Shown here: piece after piece, positions 25,998 to 35,405 of the stretch
Position numbering within the stretch: the first letter of the stretch is position 1
Layout: the number at the start of each line of letters is the position of its first letter
NCBI GenBank assembly: GCA_947494925.1
Contig: CANLWS010000005.1
Span: 248,001 to 312,000, forward strand
Reading direction: 5' to 3'
DNA from: an uncultured Alteromonadaceae bacterium
GTDB lineage: Bacteria; Pseudomonadota; Gammaproteobacteria; Enterobacterales; Alteromonadaceae
Length of the DNA stretch: 64,000 nt
Program-made: the position numbers and the translations under genes
The notes under the pieces: generated by a model
The model's database searches: none
Seen by the model: the letters and a program-made list of their open reading frames with translations, nothing else
Told to the model about the DNA's origin: nothing

Positions 25998-28814
25998 TTA
26001 GTCAGAATCTTCATCACGTTCTACCACCAGACGCACACCTCGTTCGTCTTTAACCAGTGATTCACCAACATTGAGTTCAAATTTGTGCTCAACAGGCTCA
26101 TAGAGTTTTTCCGGGAAGTCCTGAGAAGGGGTTTCTCCTGGCACATCCAAATCAATCTCGCTGTTGAAGTGAACAATCTGTTTCCAGCAGCGGGTAATGT
26201 TGTCACCCAGAATAATTAGCAGATCACCTTTTTGACAATCCTTCAATGCTTTTTCCACCGCTTCAGATTCTGAAGGAATGACTTCGATATCGCTTTCGTT
26301 GATACCTTCGCTCATCAATGTTTGTTTAAGCATCATGGGCACTTCGTCGTGGCCTCTCCTGCGTCTGTCATCATCTGCTTTACAAACAAAGGTGTCGAAT
26401 CCTTTTGAGGTTATTTTTGCTGCTTCCACAACATCTTCATCTCGTCGGTCTCCAGGCATAGCCAGCACAATTCTACGCTTACCATTAACATCAAGTCGGG
26501 TTGCCAGGTCCGTGATTGTCTGAATAGCGGCAGGGTTGTGAGCATAATCCAGAATCACTTTAAACGGGTGCTCATCATAAATGTTAAGACGACCAGGAGC
26601 CTGATAAAAGGACGTATTAAAGATCCTCAAGCCCTGACGAATATCTTCAAGAGAGGTTTCAAAACTGTAGGCCATCGCCGTCGCAAACATAGCGTTTTGC
26701 ACGTTGTGAATGGCCTTGCCTTCAATGGTGGCCGGAATCAAGTGCGTCCACAACAGCGGAATATGAGCCCCTTTGTCATAAATGGTAATCATGTCGCCAT
26801 TTATGCCTTTTTCCAGTACAACAGCCATGCCACCGCTTCGGATATGTTCACGCACAAGGCCATGTCCGGGGTCCAGAGTGACATAACAGATTCGCTCAGC
26901 CTGACAAAAATCCGCCATTGCGAGACACAAATGATCATCAGCATTGAGCACAACAACATCTTTGGCTACTTCCACTACTACACGTTTGATCTGGGCCAAT
27001 TGCTCGACAGTATCTATACCTCGTTGCCCAAGATGGTCGGCAGTTACATTTAAGCAAGCACCTACATCACAGGAAGTGTATCCCAATCCTCGTTTCAAAA
27101 TGCCACCACGGGCAGTTTCCATCACAGCAAAATCCACATTTGGGTCACGCAATACGATTTGCGCCGATGTAGGCCCTGTCATATCACCTTTAACCGTCAG
27201 ATGTCCGTCAATATAAACACCGTCTGTGGACGTCATGCCGGTGGTGAAACCAGCACATTTCATAATACTGGTGAGCATTCTTGATGTGGTCGTTTTACCA
27301 TTGGTGCCAGTAATGCCTGCAATAGGTATACGTGCGTGACTGCCGGCCGGAAATAGCATATCCATAACTTTCCCGGCCACATCTCTGGGTTCACCTTCAC
27401 TGGGCGCAACGTGCATTCTGAAACCGGGGGCAGCATTACATTCACAAATGCCGCCACCAATTTCTTTGTAGGATTTGCTGATGTCATCAGTAAGAAAGTC
27501 AACGCCACCCACGTCCAAGCCAATGGCTTTTATGGCACGAACGGCCATGTCGCGGTTGTCGGGGTGCACCACGTCAGTCACGTCTATGGCTGTACCACCT
27601 GTGGAGAGGTTTGCAGTGGAGCGGAGGTAAAAAACCTGGTCTTGTTCTAGCACTGTGTCTTTGTCGTAATCCGCTTCAGTCATCAAGCGCTCAGCCTGGC
27701 TATCCAATTCTAGGCGAGTAAGCACTTTTTCATGACCAATGCCTCGTCTTGGGTCCTGGTTAACAATATCCACCAGCTGCTCAATGGTGTGCTCTCCGTC
27801 GCCAACCACATGGCCCGGTACGCGTTTGGCAACAGCGACTAACTCGTTGTTAACCACTAGCATTCTGTGGTCAAATCCGGTTAGATAGCTTTCCACCAAT
27901 ACCGCTTTACTGGTGCCAAATTTTTGTGCTTCAACGAAGGCCACTTCGATTTCTTCATCAGTGGTCAGATTGATGCTGACGCCACGGCCATGGTTGGCAT
28001 TAAGAGGCTTCACTACCACCGGATAGCCGATGCGGTTCGCTGCACGAACCGCCTGACGTTCTCCGTACACCATAATTTGCTGAGGAACCGGTAGACCTAA
28101 GTCATTAAGTAAGTTGTGGGTATCCTCTTTGTCGCAGGATATTTCTACCGCTATATGTTTGGTTTCGCTGGTGACCGTGGCTTGAATCCGCTGTTGATAC
28201 TTGCCATGACCAAATTGCACCAAGCTGTAATTGTTTAAACGTAACCAGGGGATATCTCTTGCTTCTGCTGCAGCGACTAGCGAGCCGGTACTTGGACCAA
28301 ATTCTTTACGTTGCGCCATGCGCACAAAACTGCGTAATTCATCGTTAAAATCAAAGTCATCATCTATGTCAGCGCCAATGGCTTCCTGCACGTTTGCGGG
28401 CATCAGGTGAGTGAGTAATCGCATCCCCAAAGAACCGGCTTCCAATCCAACATCTCGTTGTTGATATTGATAAACTACGTTGTAACAACCCACTTCATCC
28501 AAACTTCGCGTTCGCCCAAAACTCACAGATGAGCCTGCAAGGTTTTGTAATTCAAGGGCCACGTGTTCCCATATATGACCGATCCATGTGCCTTCGTCTT
28601 CTCTAAGACGTCGCAGAAATCCACCGGCTTCACCATAGGAGCAACCATGATTTTGCAAAGAAGGGATGGCTGCCACCAGACCTTCGACAAATTCAGTTCC
28701 TAATTTCACTGAGGGCCAGTTTTCGAGTTCACCTATGTCTATTTGATAGCGGATGACCGGAAAATTAGCGTAAATATTAGGGCCAACATAGACATTTTTG
28801 CTAAGTATTTTCAT
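25998..28814 (-). CDS. cphA: Cyanophycin synthetase
   Basis: A 938-residue enzyme that builds multi-L-arginyl-poly-L-aspartate without a ribosome. The CphA N-terminal domain covers about residues 1-160, the ATP-grasp domain about 220-480 (VVVKPLNANHGRGVS, then ECNAAPGFRMH), and the Mur-ligase domain runs from about 495 with P-loop GTNGKTTT at 503-510 and DHLGQRGID. ATP-grasp adds Asp to the backbone and the Mur ligase adds Arg to its side chains. It is slightly longer than common CphA proteins, with an acidic C-terminal tail. It is the first gene of a three-gene unit. Confidence 0.97.
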   Translation of the reverse strand: MKILSKNVYVGPNIYANFPVIRYQIDIGELENWPSVKLGTEFVEGLVAAIPSLQNHGCSYGEAGGFLRRLREDEGTWIGHIWEHVALELQNLAGSSVSFGRTRSLDEVGCYNVVYQYQQRDVGLEAGSLGMRLLTHLMPANVQEAIGADIDDDFDFNDELRSFVRMAQRKEFGPSTGSLVAAAEARDIPWLRLNNYSLVQFGHGKYQQRIQATVTSETKHIAVEISCDKEDTHNLLNDLGLPVPQQIMVYGERQAVRAANRIGYPVVVKPLNANHGRGVSINLTTDEEIEVAFVEAQKFGTSKAVLVESYLTGFDHRMLVVNNELVAVAKRVPGHVVGDGEHTIEQLVDIVNQDPRRGIGHEKVLTRLELDSQAERLMTEADYDKDTVLEQDQVFYLRSTANLSTGGTAIDVTDVVHPDNRDMAVRAIKAIGLDVGGVDFLTDDISKSYKEIGGGICECNAAPGFRMHVAPSEGEPRDVAGKVMDMLFPAGSHARIPIAGITGTNGKTTTSRMLTSIMKCAGFTTGMTSTDGVYIDGHLTVKGDMTGPTSAQIVLRDPNVDFAVMETARGGILKRGLGYTSCDVGACLNVTADHLGQRGIDTVEQLAQIKRVVVEVAKDVVVLNADDHLCLAMADFCQAERICYVTLDPGHGLVREHIRSGGMAVVLEKGINGDMITIYDKGAHIPLLWTHLIPATIEGKAIHNVQNAMFATAMAYSFETSLEDIRQGLRIFNTSFYQAPGRLNIYDEHPFKVILDYAHNPAAIQTITDLATRLDVNGKRRIVLAMPGDRRDEDVVEAAKITSKGFDTFVCKADDDRRRRGHDEVPMMLKQTLMSEGINESDIEVIPSESEAVEKALKDCQKGDLLIILGDNITRCWKQIVHFNSEIDLDVPGETPSQDFPEKLYEPVEHKFELNVGESLVKDERGVRLVVERDEDSD

Positions 28815-28997
28815 AGACGGAGACTTCCATAGTTTGTTCTTTCAATATCGAATGATTGTGAAAGGTGCACGAGGCAATTGCACATAATGCTGTGCTACTA
28901 ATACCAATTGTATCGTTGAATTGGCACAAGAGTGCTCGTTGCATCCTGTGACAACCAGAATGCAAGATAATGGCACTGATACAAAACTAAGGTATAG

Positions 28998-29025
28998 AAA
29001 AACAGTAGCTGTTGCTACTGTTTTT
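28998..29025 (-). terminator. Strong terminator after cphB (bidirectional)
   Basis: AAAAACAGTAGC (28998-29009) pairs perfectly with GCTACTGTTTTT (29014-29025) over a four-base loop. On the minus strand the hairpin ends in T5. It lies 48 bp past the cyanophycinase stop and separates the iadA-cphB unit from the cphA unit. Confidence 0.88.
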
Positions 29026-29072
29026 GTTGGTTTGAAATACTGGTCAGCGTGGAAAACGCTTTGAACAGCAAA

Positions 29073-29891
29073 TTACTTGGTGAACCCCTGTCTGTCGGAG
29101 ATGTTATATCTCGCCCCTGCAGAGAGAATGTGGACCTTTAAATTCAACAAGGTCAAGGCATCGCCCGTGCGGGCTTCAGCCATGGAAGAGTACTCAATAT
29201 CAGAAGGGTCGATAATAGTAATTGCACCGCTACCTACAACAGTAAACTCGTTGTTACCATCGATAAATGCAGCCGTGTCTTCGTCCAATCCAATCCCAAC
29301 CAGAAATGGATTGTAGGACACCGCACTCAATAACCGAGATAATCTATTGCGCTCATTAAAGTGCTGATCCACTACCACTGTGTTTATCAAGCCCATACCT
29401 GGTGCCAGACTGACGCCATCTTCGGTTGGAACGATACCTGTATTACCCCCGGTAATCATATGTTGGGATACGATAGCTGCACCAGCCGACGTTCCCGCAA
29501 TGTGCACACCTTTGGCATTTAACTGGCGGATCGCTTTTGCAATGGGTGTTCCACCCAAAATGGTCGACAAACGTAACTGATTGCCTCCGGTGATAAATAT
29601 TCCAGTGCAGTTTTCCATCTGCTCCAGGTATTCAGGTTTTTGCGCGTCACTTCGCTCACTAATGGGTAACCAATGGGTCTTCCCAGCACCTAAATCTGTA
29701 AATATCTTCTGATATCTCTCGCCTGTGTCATCCAGCTGGGAAGCGGTTGGAATAATACAAATATCTGCATCCGCTCCTCCAGCCAATTCTACAAACTTCT
29801 TCAATATTTCTGGGTTATTGATTTTCTCTTCGGCGCCGCCGATAGGGATCACATAACCTCTTTGCTGTCCTTCAATATTCGGAGACGGCAT
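29073..29891 (-). CDS. cphB: Cyanophycinase
   Basis: This 272-residue S51-family serine peptidase cleaves cyanophycin to beta-Asp-Arg dipeptides. The nucleophile elbow is GTSAGAA with Ser135 (counted from the ATG at 29891), preceded by FITGGNQLRL and followed by GLGLI.. style loops (LAPGMGLINTVVVDQHF) typical of the family. No signal peptide is present, so it acts in the cytosol on the storage granule. The ATG at 29891 has GAGGA six bases upstream; a TTG at 29897 that overlaps the iadA stop is the alternative. It is co-transcribed with iadA. Confidence 0.95.
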   Translation of the reverse strand: MPSPNIEGQQRGYVIPIGGAEEKINNPEILKKFVELAGGADADICIIPTASQLDDTGERYQKIFTDLGAGKTHWLPISERSDAQKPEYLEQMENCTGIFITGGNQLRLSTILGGTPIAKAIRQLNAKGVHIAGTSAGAAIVSQHMITGGNTGIVPTEDGVSLAPGMGLINTVVVDQHFNERNRLSRLLSAVSYNPFLVGIGLDEDTAAFIDGNNEFTVVGSGAITIIDPSDIEYSSMAEARTGDALTLLNLKVHILSAGARYNISDRQGFTK

Positions 29892-29893
29892 AC

Positions 29894-31066
29894 TCAATCC
29901 TCAAACGTACCTTTTTTAATTATTTTTTCTTCAAACATGTGCCATAAGCCACAGGCCATCACGTGACTGATGCGATTGTCTTTGTTCAAAATGACGATAT
30001 CTGCATCCATTCCCTGGGCAATTTGTCCTTTGGTTTTAAAATTCATCAAGGTCGCCACATTGCGGGTAAAGAAGGGTAGGCAGGCATCTAGAGCCACCCC
30101 TTTATCCAGCAATTCATAAAAAACCTCTGTCATCGCAGAAGAACTGGCAAAATCCATCTTAGTCATATGTCCATGATGATCAAAGCAGGGTAAACAGCCC
30201 CCACCATCTGAACTTATCGTCAACTTATCCTGCGGATAGTCACTTTGCATATACTTTAGCAATGCATCCACCGGCTCATAACCAACATCACCAGTTTCAA
30301 ATGCTGTCACATCTATCCAGCAACCTAGCTTGGTTAATTCACAGGCCTCTTCAAACAGTTCCCGTCGCCTGTTTACGTGGGTAGGGTTGAACGTTCTGGC
30401 CGGAATTTCTGACCCAGACAAGGCTTCTCTCACTAATGCAAGACCACGTTCACCGTCTCCCAAGTGTAAGTGCAGAATCCCTGCTTTTCCCGTCATCAAA
30501 CGAGCCACATGCGCTTCTGATGCCACTTTGAGCAGCTCATTCAGGGTTGGCTGAGAGGAGCGGTGGTCACTGATTGCCAACTCACCAACGCCAACGACAG
30601 GTTCGAGGAACACAATATCCGATTTCACTGAACCTGTAAGTGTGGTGGGAGGAAGGTGGTAGCCTCCGGTATAGCAAAACGCCGATAGCCCTTCTTCTCG
30701 CAGCGCGTATACCTGGGCCAGAATCGACTCGGTGTTGCGCGTCAAATCATCTGTGCCAAGCAAGCCGACAACAGTTGTGACGCCCGCTCGGGTAAACTGA
30801 CTGAGCGGCACAGGCGGAACCCGTGTTGCGAAGCCCGCTTCACCCCCACCACCAGTGATATGAGTATGGGCATCGATAAAACCCGGAACTACAGTCTGGC
30901 CAGCCAGGTCAATGACTTGCACATCGAGCAAATCATCCAGCACTGGTTCGCTTTTCCCCAGATAAACAATTTTTCCGCCAGCCACAACCAAATGCTGCAT
31001 ACCGAGCGAGTCGGGCGCATAGACGTTGGCGTTTTTAAACAGAGTAAATGGTTTGGTTAGTGACAA
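29894..31066 (-). CDS. iadA: Isoaspartyl (beta-aspartyl) dipeptidase
   Basis: A 390-residue amidohydrolase, the same length as E. coli IadA. Metal-site motifs are visible: DAHTHITGG with His67/His69, a GELAISDHR segment, ILHLHLGDGE, NPTHVNR and SSDGGG. It hydrolyses beta-aspartyl dipeptides, here most likely beta-Asp-Arg released by the adjacent cyanophycinase, giving free Asp and Arg. The start is a TTG at 31066; no other start codon lies downstream of the in-frame stop. It is the first gene of the iadA-cphB unit. Confidence 0.94.
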   Translation of the reverse strand: MSLTKPFTLFKNANVYAPDSLGMQHLVVAGGKIVYLGKSEPVLDDLLDVQVIDLAGQTVVPGFIDAHTHITGGGGEAGFATRVPPVPLSQFTRAGVTTVVGLLGTDDLTRNTESILAQVYALREEGLSAFCYTGGYHLPPTTLTGSVKSDIVFLEPVVGVGELAISDHRSSQPTLNELLKVASEAHVARLMTGKAGILHLHLGDGERGLALVREALSGSEIPARTFNPTHVNRRRELFEEACELTKLGCWIDVTAFETGDVGYEPVDALLKYMQSDYPQDKLTISSDGGGCLPCFDHHGHMTKMDFASSSAMTEVFYELLDKGVALDACLPFFTRNVATLMNFKTKGQIAQGMDADIVILNKDNRISHVMACGLWHMFEEKIIKKGTFED

Positions 31067-31254
31067 ATGAACAAGCTCAGTTGAATAAATTTTAAGTGCG
31101 GGATCCTAATGCACTCTCCCTTGCTTAGCAAAGGCTTTATGCGGCTTTCCCCTTTATTTATGCCTGTTGGAACGAACGAAACCACTACAAAAAGGTGTTT
31201 TTCGGTTTTACATGAACCGGCCAAAACCGGCTTGGCGGGGAAAAAACCAATTAT

Positions 31255-33261
31255 TTAGTGGTTCACTTTGACGATATTGCTCTGCGCAATCAACGATTTG
31301 ACTATCAACAGTGTTTCACCATTTGGGTGTAAATCAAAATTCAGCCTAAATCGGTGTGGCGCAATGATCTGACTGTCCAGAATTCCTGAATCCAGATTCA
31401 ACCTGACCAGCTCCGCAGCCGTGTTTCCTGCGCGTTGCATAATATAAATGGTATTTTCATGTAGCCGCCACAGGTTGATAGAGCTGTGTTTTAGGCGAGT
31501 TAACGGACGCACCTCGCCCACAGTATTTAATTCAACAAGATCTAGGTTAGCATTAACGGCATATTGCTTACCTTCTGGCCCGTCCCTGAGCGAAATGTAG
31601 TCTTTATGTAATCGCTGCTGTTTATGAGTGTAAGTATTCACTTTATAAATGGTGGGCTGGTCGTTTTCCAGTTTGTTCAGGTACACATGTTGGCCATCAC
31701 TTGCCCAACTGGGGTTGGAAGTCACCTCTAGATCAGTAGTGAGAAAATCGATCCTTGTTGATGCAATATCGAGTATGAAAATGCGCTTATTGAGCTGACC
31801 CAGAACTCTTTTACCGTCGGTGCTGATAGACAAGTTTTCTAAACGGTCTTTATGTTCAAATTGCGCCAATTGCTGCCTGACACCGTGACGGTCCTGACGT
31901 TGTAATAGCAGTGCGCTCTCAGTCTGAGACACAAAATACACCGCATTTCCATCATGACTATAAAATGGGAAATCATCAGCAGAAGGCAAATCAAAATACT
32001 CAGTATCTGGGTTTGCCTCAGAAATGAACGGATTTGGCTGTTCCTGAATATCCAGAAAGTTGCCATTGTGCTCACGCAGCATCATGCATTTGTCTGCACA
32101 CAGATGGATAATGTCATTAGTATTGGCATTGACACCTGCCACATCGGTGAAAACATCACGACTAAGATCATAGTGACGCAATGCACCAGTAAAGCTCGAC
32201 AAAACCATACCTTGATTGTCTGGATGCCAAGCCAGACGGTTGGCCAAAATCGGCAAGACTCTGTTTACCAATATGCGTTTGTCATCATCGAGTGCCATAA
32301 TAATCAGTTCGACACGACTACTGTCCACTGCGCGCAATATTGCCAGGCGATTTCCATCATGAGATTCCTTTGCAAAAAAATCACCTGCGCCTTCCACACT
32401 GGGTTTGGTCAAACTTACCAGACGATTTTGAGCCAGCTCGAACCGGAAAAGCCCTTTCGCAAACCCCGAACGGTAAGAATCACTAAAATACAAGCTCAAC
32501 CCGTCTGCCGACCAACCCAGCAGGTTTTTATCTGTCACAGCGATGTCGAGCTCGCGCATATTCCGAAATCCACTTACAAAGTCAAAATCGGCTATAAAAT
32601 ATCGTTGCAAATTCCCCTTTATTAGCGTGTAAGCTACCTGCTCGCCAGAAGGGGACCACAAACCATATTTGTGCTCTTCTTCCCCCCAAGTCAACCTTTT
32701 GACCTGGCCGGAAGTCAGGTTTTTTACATATATTTGAAGCGGATCAGGATTATCAAAACGGTGGGAAAACAACAGCGCATTGCTCCCCTCATGATAGTCC
32801 GCTAGCATTTCTGAACCAGCCATCTGTGTCAGGTACTGGACACTTGCTTGCGTAGATTTGTTCGTAAAGGAGTTGAATATAAACGTCAGTGACACCAGCA
32901 CTATAATAGCAGCACTTGTCAGCCAGGGAGTTAAAGAGAGTCTTCTGCCAACCTGTTGGACAGGTGCAATCAGTTGATACCCCTTAAGAGGTAATGTCTT
33001 AATGTAAGTGGGGTTACGAGCATCATCATGTAAAGCCTCGCGTAACTTGCGTACAACCGCTCGAATCGCATCATCGCTGACCTGGCGCTCTTGCCAGACC
33101 TCCTTCAACAGGTGTTGACGCTCAATGACCTTTCCGGGTTGATCGATCAACACCCTTAAAAAGGCCAGAACCTGAGGTTCTAGTTTATTGACTTGCTGGT
33201 TATTGCGTAGTGTTCCGGCCTGAAAATCCACCAGAAAGTCACCTAATTTAACTTTGTCCAA
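31255..33261 (-). CDS. Membrane-anchored winged-helix regulator with TolB/WD40-like sensor
   Basis: A 668-residue ToxR/CadC-type one-component regulator. The winged helix covers residues 1-105 (LEPQVLAFLRVLIDQPGKVIERQHLLKEVW, then AIRAVVRKLREALHDD). One membrane helix lies at about 128-146, and a beta-propeller-like region with TolB-type repeats follows (LWSPSGEQVAYT, NPSWASDGQHVYL, LHPNGETLLIV). It is divergent from the serine hydrolase at 33467 and 188 bp upstream of iadA on the same strand, so either could be its target. The start is a TTG directly after an in-frame stop, with GGAA nine bases upstream. Confidence 0.88.
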   Translation of the reverse strand: MDKVKLGDFLVDFQAGTLRNNQQVNKLEPQVLAFLRVLIDQPGKVIERQHLLKEVWQERQVSDDAIRAVVRKLREALHDDARNPTYIKTLPLKGYQLIAPVQQVGRRLSLTPWLTSAAIIVLVSLTFIFNSFTNKSTQASVQYLTQMAGSEMLADYHEGSNALLFSHRFDNPDPLQIYVKNLTSGQVKRLTWGEEEHKYGLWSPSGEQVAYTLIKGNLQRYFIADFDFVSGFRNMRELDIAVTDKNLLGWSADGLSLYFSDSYRSGFAKGLFRFELAQNRLVSLTKPSVEGAGDFFAKESHDGNRLAILRAVDSSRVELIIMALDDDKRILVNRVLPILANRLAWHPDNQGMVLSSFTGALRHYDLSRDVFTDVAGVNANTNDIIHLCADKCMMLREHNGNFLDIQEQPNPFISEANPDTEYFDLPSADDFPFYSHDGNAVYFVSQTESALLLQRQDRHGVRQQLAQFEHKDRLENLSISTDGKRVLGQLNKRIFILDIASTRIDFLTTDLEVTSNPSWASDGQHVYLNKLENDQPTIYKVNTYTHKQQRLHKDYISLRDGPEGKQYAVNANLDLVELNTVGEVRPLTRLKHSSINLWRLHENTIYIMQRAGNTAAELVRLNLDSGILDSQIIAPHRFRLNFDLHPNGETLLIVKSLIAQSNIVKVNH

Positions 33262-33466
33262 TCATATTTCCATTCAATCATAATCTGAGTCATTTACTTA
33301 ACAATCAAATAGTTAGCTAGTGTGACTTTTTGTGAACAAGACACTTTGGGAAATATTCACAAATGTTCCTTTGCCCAAGACAGCAAATCGTATTTATAAC
33401 TCAAGCCATCTAGTCGAGCAATGCGTTCTGTCACCTGAAGGCAACCATCACCAAAAGGAACTCCAA

Positions 33467-35332
33467 TTGAAAAATCTGTTTTTATATACTTGTTTACTCT
33501 TTTGCTCCAATGTATTTGCGCTTCAAGGGCATGTTAATCAGACAACAGTACCCTCACCCAATACCCTGGAACAGGAAATTCAGTCAGTGCTTGATAAACA
33601 TTCCGTTCCGGGTGCCGCTGTAGTGGTAATTGGCAAGGAAGGAACCCGCTGGCAAAAGACCTTCGGCTTGGCCGATATCGAGATGGAGAGAAAGGTTCAG
33701 CAATCAACACGATTTCGCGTTGGTTCCCTGTCTAAAATCTTGATAGCGATGTCCGTTATGAAGTTGTCGGAACAAGGCAATTTAAGGTTAACAGATAAAT
33801 TGGCAGAGATTGCCCCAGAAGTGAACTTTATCAACCCTTGGTCGACCACGCATCCGGTAACAATAGCAGATCTGCTTGCCCATACCACAGGATGGGATGG
33901 CACCCATTTCGCGGTAAATGCACATAACAATGCGGATCCTGTCAGCGTATCAGAGGCAGTGGCATTTCATCCTCATAGCCGGATATCTCGCTGGGCTCCG
34001 GGTACCAGAACCGCCTATAGCAATGATGCTCCTGTGATCGCAGCGTATTTGGTAGAAAAATTCTCTGGTTTGTCGTTTGAGCGCTTTATTGAGGAACATT
34101 TTTTGGATCCGCTCAAGATGCACCAGACCGGATATTTTAACTCTGATGCTTACCAACACAATGCCAGCCAGCAATATATCCGGACACAACCGGTTGTTTA
34201 CCGTCACTTGCTTAATCGCCCATCAGGCGGGCTAAACACCACTATCGGCGACTTAGCCAATTTAGCCGAGTTTTTATTGCGTGCTGGAAAAGGTGAGTCA
34301 TCTGTGTTGAGCGCGGAATCGATCTTAAGTATGCAGCTGCCGAGTCATACATCTGCCTCCATAGCCGGTCTAGAAGTGAATTGGGGACTAGGTCTGCAAA
34401 GTTTTTCACACAATGGGGTTATCTTTTATGGTCACGAGGGTGCATTACGTGGCGCACAGGCAATGCTGGTGTTCCAGCCAGATCTCAACCTCGCTTATGC
34501 TATAGTCACTAACACCAACGGCCCCGCGGTCAGCAAAATTCATCGCATCATTGCAGAATCCTATACGCACGAGACGAAAATACGAGATCCAAAAATACCA
34601 ACTGAGCAACCAGCAGCACTAGCCAATTTGCCGGGTTACTATCGACCAATCAACTCTCAATCTACATTCACTGAAATTTCAGCTCTGTTTACACCTTTTA
34701 AGATAAGCCTGAACCATAAGCAATTCGCCATCAAACCACTAATAGGTGGTCAAGCACGTCATCTGACAATCGATAGAAAGGGCAATATTATCCAGCCCAA
34801 CTCCGGTAAAACTGTGTTGGTTCAGGCCCTCGACCCTATTGTGGGTAATGTCCTGCATTATGGTCCTACGACGCTACAAAAGATTTCTACTTTAAACGCG
34901 CTAGCGCCCATCGCAATCTTGCTACTATGGTTGCTGTTGAGTTTGGCAATCGTTGTGTTTGCTCTCATATGGACAATCCGGTTACTCACAAAGCGCATCA
35001 GCGCTGGTCCGCAAATATGGGTTCGTCTCTGTCCACTTGCGACTGTGCTGACGGTCCTATTTTTACTGCTCCTGCTTAGATCACTTTTTGCAGATACTTT
35101 CCCTGAAAGGTTGCTCGGCAACATGAGTGTTCAGTCTGTCGGTATTATGCTGTTAACCCTCACTTACGCCATCTTAACTATTGCGAATTTCATCCCGTTA
35201 CTCGTTTATAGAAAACTAAACATGAACCGGGTGATGTACCGTTTTCAAAGCCTTTACGCAGTAGTGAATTTACTAGTAATGGGATCATTGCTCAGCTATG
35301 GCATGATCGGTATTCGTACCTGGACTTATTGA
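33467..35332 (+). CDS. Class C beta-lactamase-like serine hydrolase with C-terminal membrane helices
   Basis: A 621-residue protein. It has a signal peptide (KNLFLYTCLLFCSNVFA) and a class C beta-lactamase/D-Ala-D-Ala peptidase-like domain to about residue 360, with SxxK (Ser87-Leu-Ser-Lys90), YSN and a late YGHEGALRG motif. After a linker come about four membrane helices from residue 480 onward. Such proteins are peptidases or esterases rather than true beta-lactamases. I choose the TTG at 33467 because AAAAGGAA lies six bases upstream and the signal peptide begins there; the frame is open 45 codons further up. It is divergent from the TolB-type regulator. Confidence 0.85.
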   Translation: MKNLFLYTCLLFCSNVFALQGHVNQTTVPSPNTLEQEIQSVLDKHSVPGAAVVVIGKEGTRWQKTFGLADIEMERKVQQSTRFRVGSLSKILIAMSVMKLSEQGNLRLTDKLAEIAPEVNFINPWSTTHPVTIADLLAHTTGWDGTHFAVNAHNNADPVSVSEAVAFHPHSRISRWAPGTRTAYSNDAPVIAAYLVEKFSGLSFERFIEEHFLDPLKMHQTGYFNSDAYQHNASQQYIRTQPVVYRHLLNRPSGGLNTTIGDLANLAEFLLRAGKGESSVLSAESILSMQLPSHTSASIAGLEVNWGLGLQSFSHNGVIFYGHEGALRGAQAMLVFQPDLNLAYAIVTNTNGPAVSKIHRIIAESYTHETKIRDPKIPTEQPAALANLPGYYRPINSQSTFTEISALFTPFKISLNHKQFAIKPLIGGQARHLTIDRKGNIIQPNSGKTVLVQALDPIVGNVLHYGPTTLQKISTLNALAPIAILLLWLLLSLAIVVFALIWTIRLLTKRISAGPQIWVRLCPLATVLTVLFLLLLLRSLFADTFPERLLGNMSVQSVGIMLLTLTYAILTIANFIPLLVYRKLNMNRVMYRFQSLYAVVNLLVMGSLLSYGMIGIRTWTY

Positions 35333-35346
35333 TTTTTGGCAGGAAT

Positions 35347-35380
35347 AAGCCAGTATTGAAAGCCCATTAGATACTGGCTT
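35347..35380 (+). terminator. Inverted repeat after the serine hydrolase gene
   Basis: AAGCCAGTAT (35347-35356) pairs with ATACTGGCTT (35371-35380) over a 14-base loop, 15 bp after the stop. The T-tail is short, so terminator function is plausible but not certain. Confidence 0.45.
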
Positions 35381-35405
35381 TGCCACAATCGTAAAAGAAG
35401 ACCCG

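Noticed and set aside
27411-27650. Plus-strand open frames opposite cphA
   Set aside because: Several such frames run antisense to cphA, a long recognised gene, and carry no family motifs.
28900-28915. ATACCAATTGTAT palindrome as an operator
   Set aside because: Similar AT-rich palindromes are common in such genomes and there is only one copy here; position alone does not support an operator.
28930-28970. A further TTGCATCC near the cyanophycin genes as a sigma promoter
   Set aside because: The bases that should form the CTGGTG core and GTC-type -10 box are absent at the expected distance.
31067-31254. CCGG-rich inverted repeat between the TolB-type regulator and iadA as a terminator
   Set aside because: Pairing is short and imperfect and no T-run follows on the minus strand, so I cannot support it.
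20094-35332. Genomic island or recent transfer of the cyanophycin block
   Set aside because: No integrase, tRNA, direct repeats or insertion sequences border the block and its base use looks like that of its neighbours by eye.
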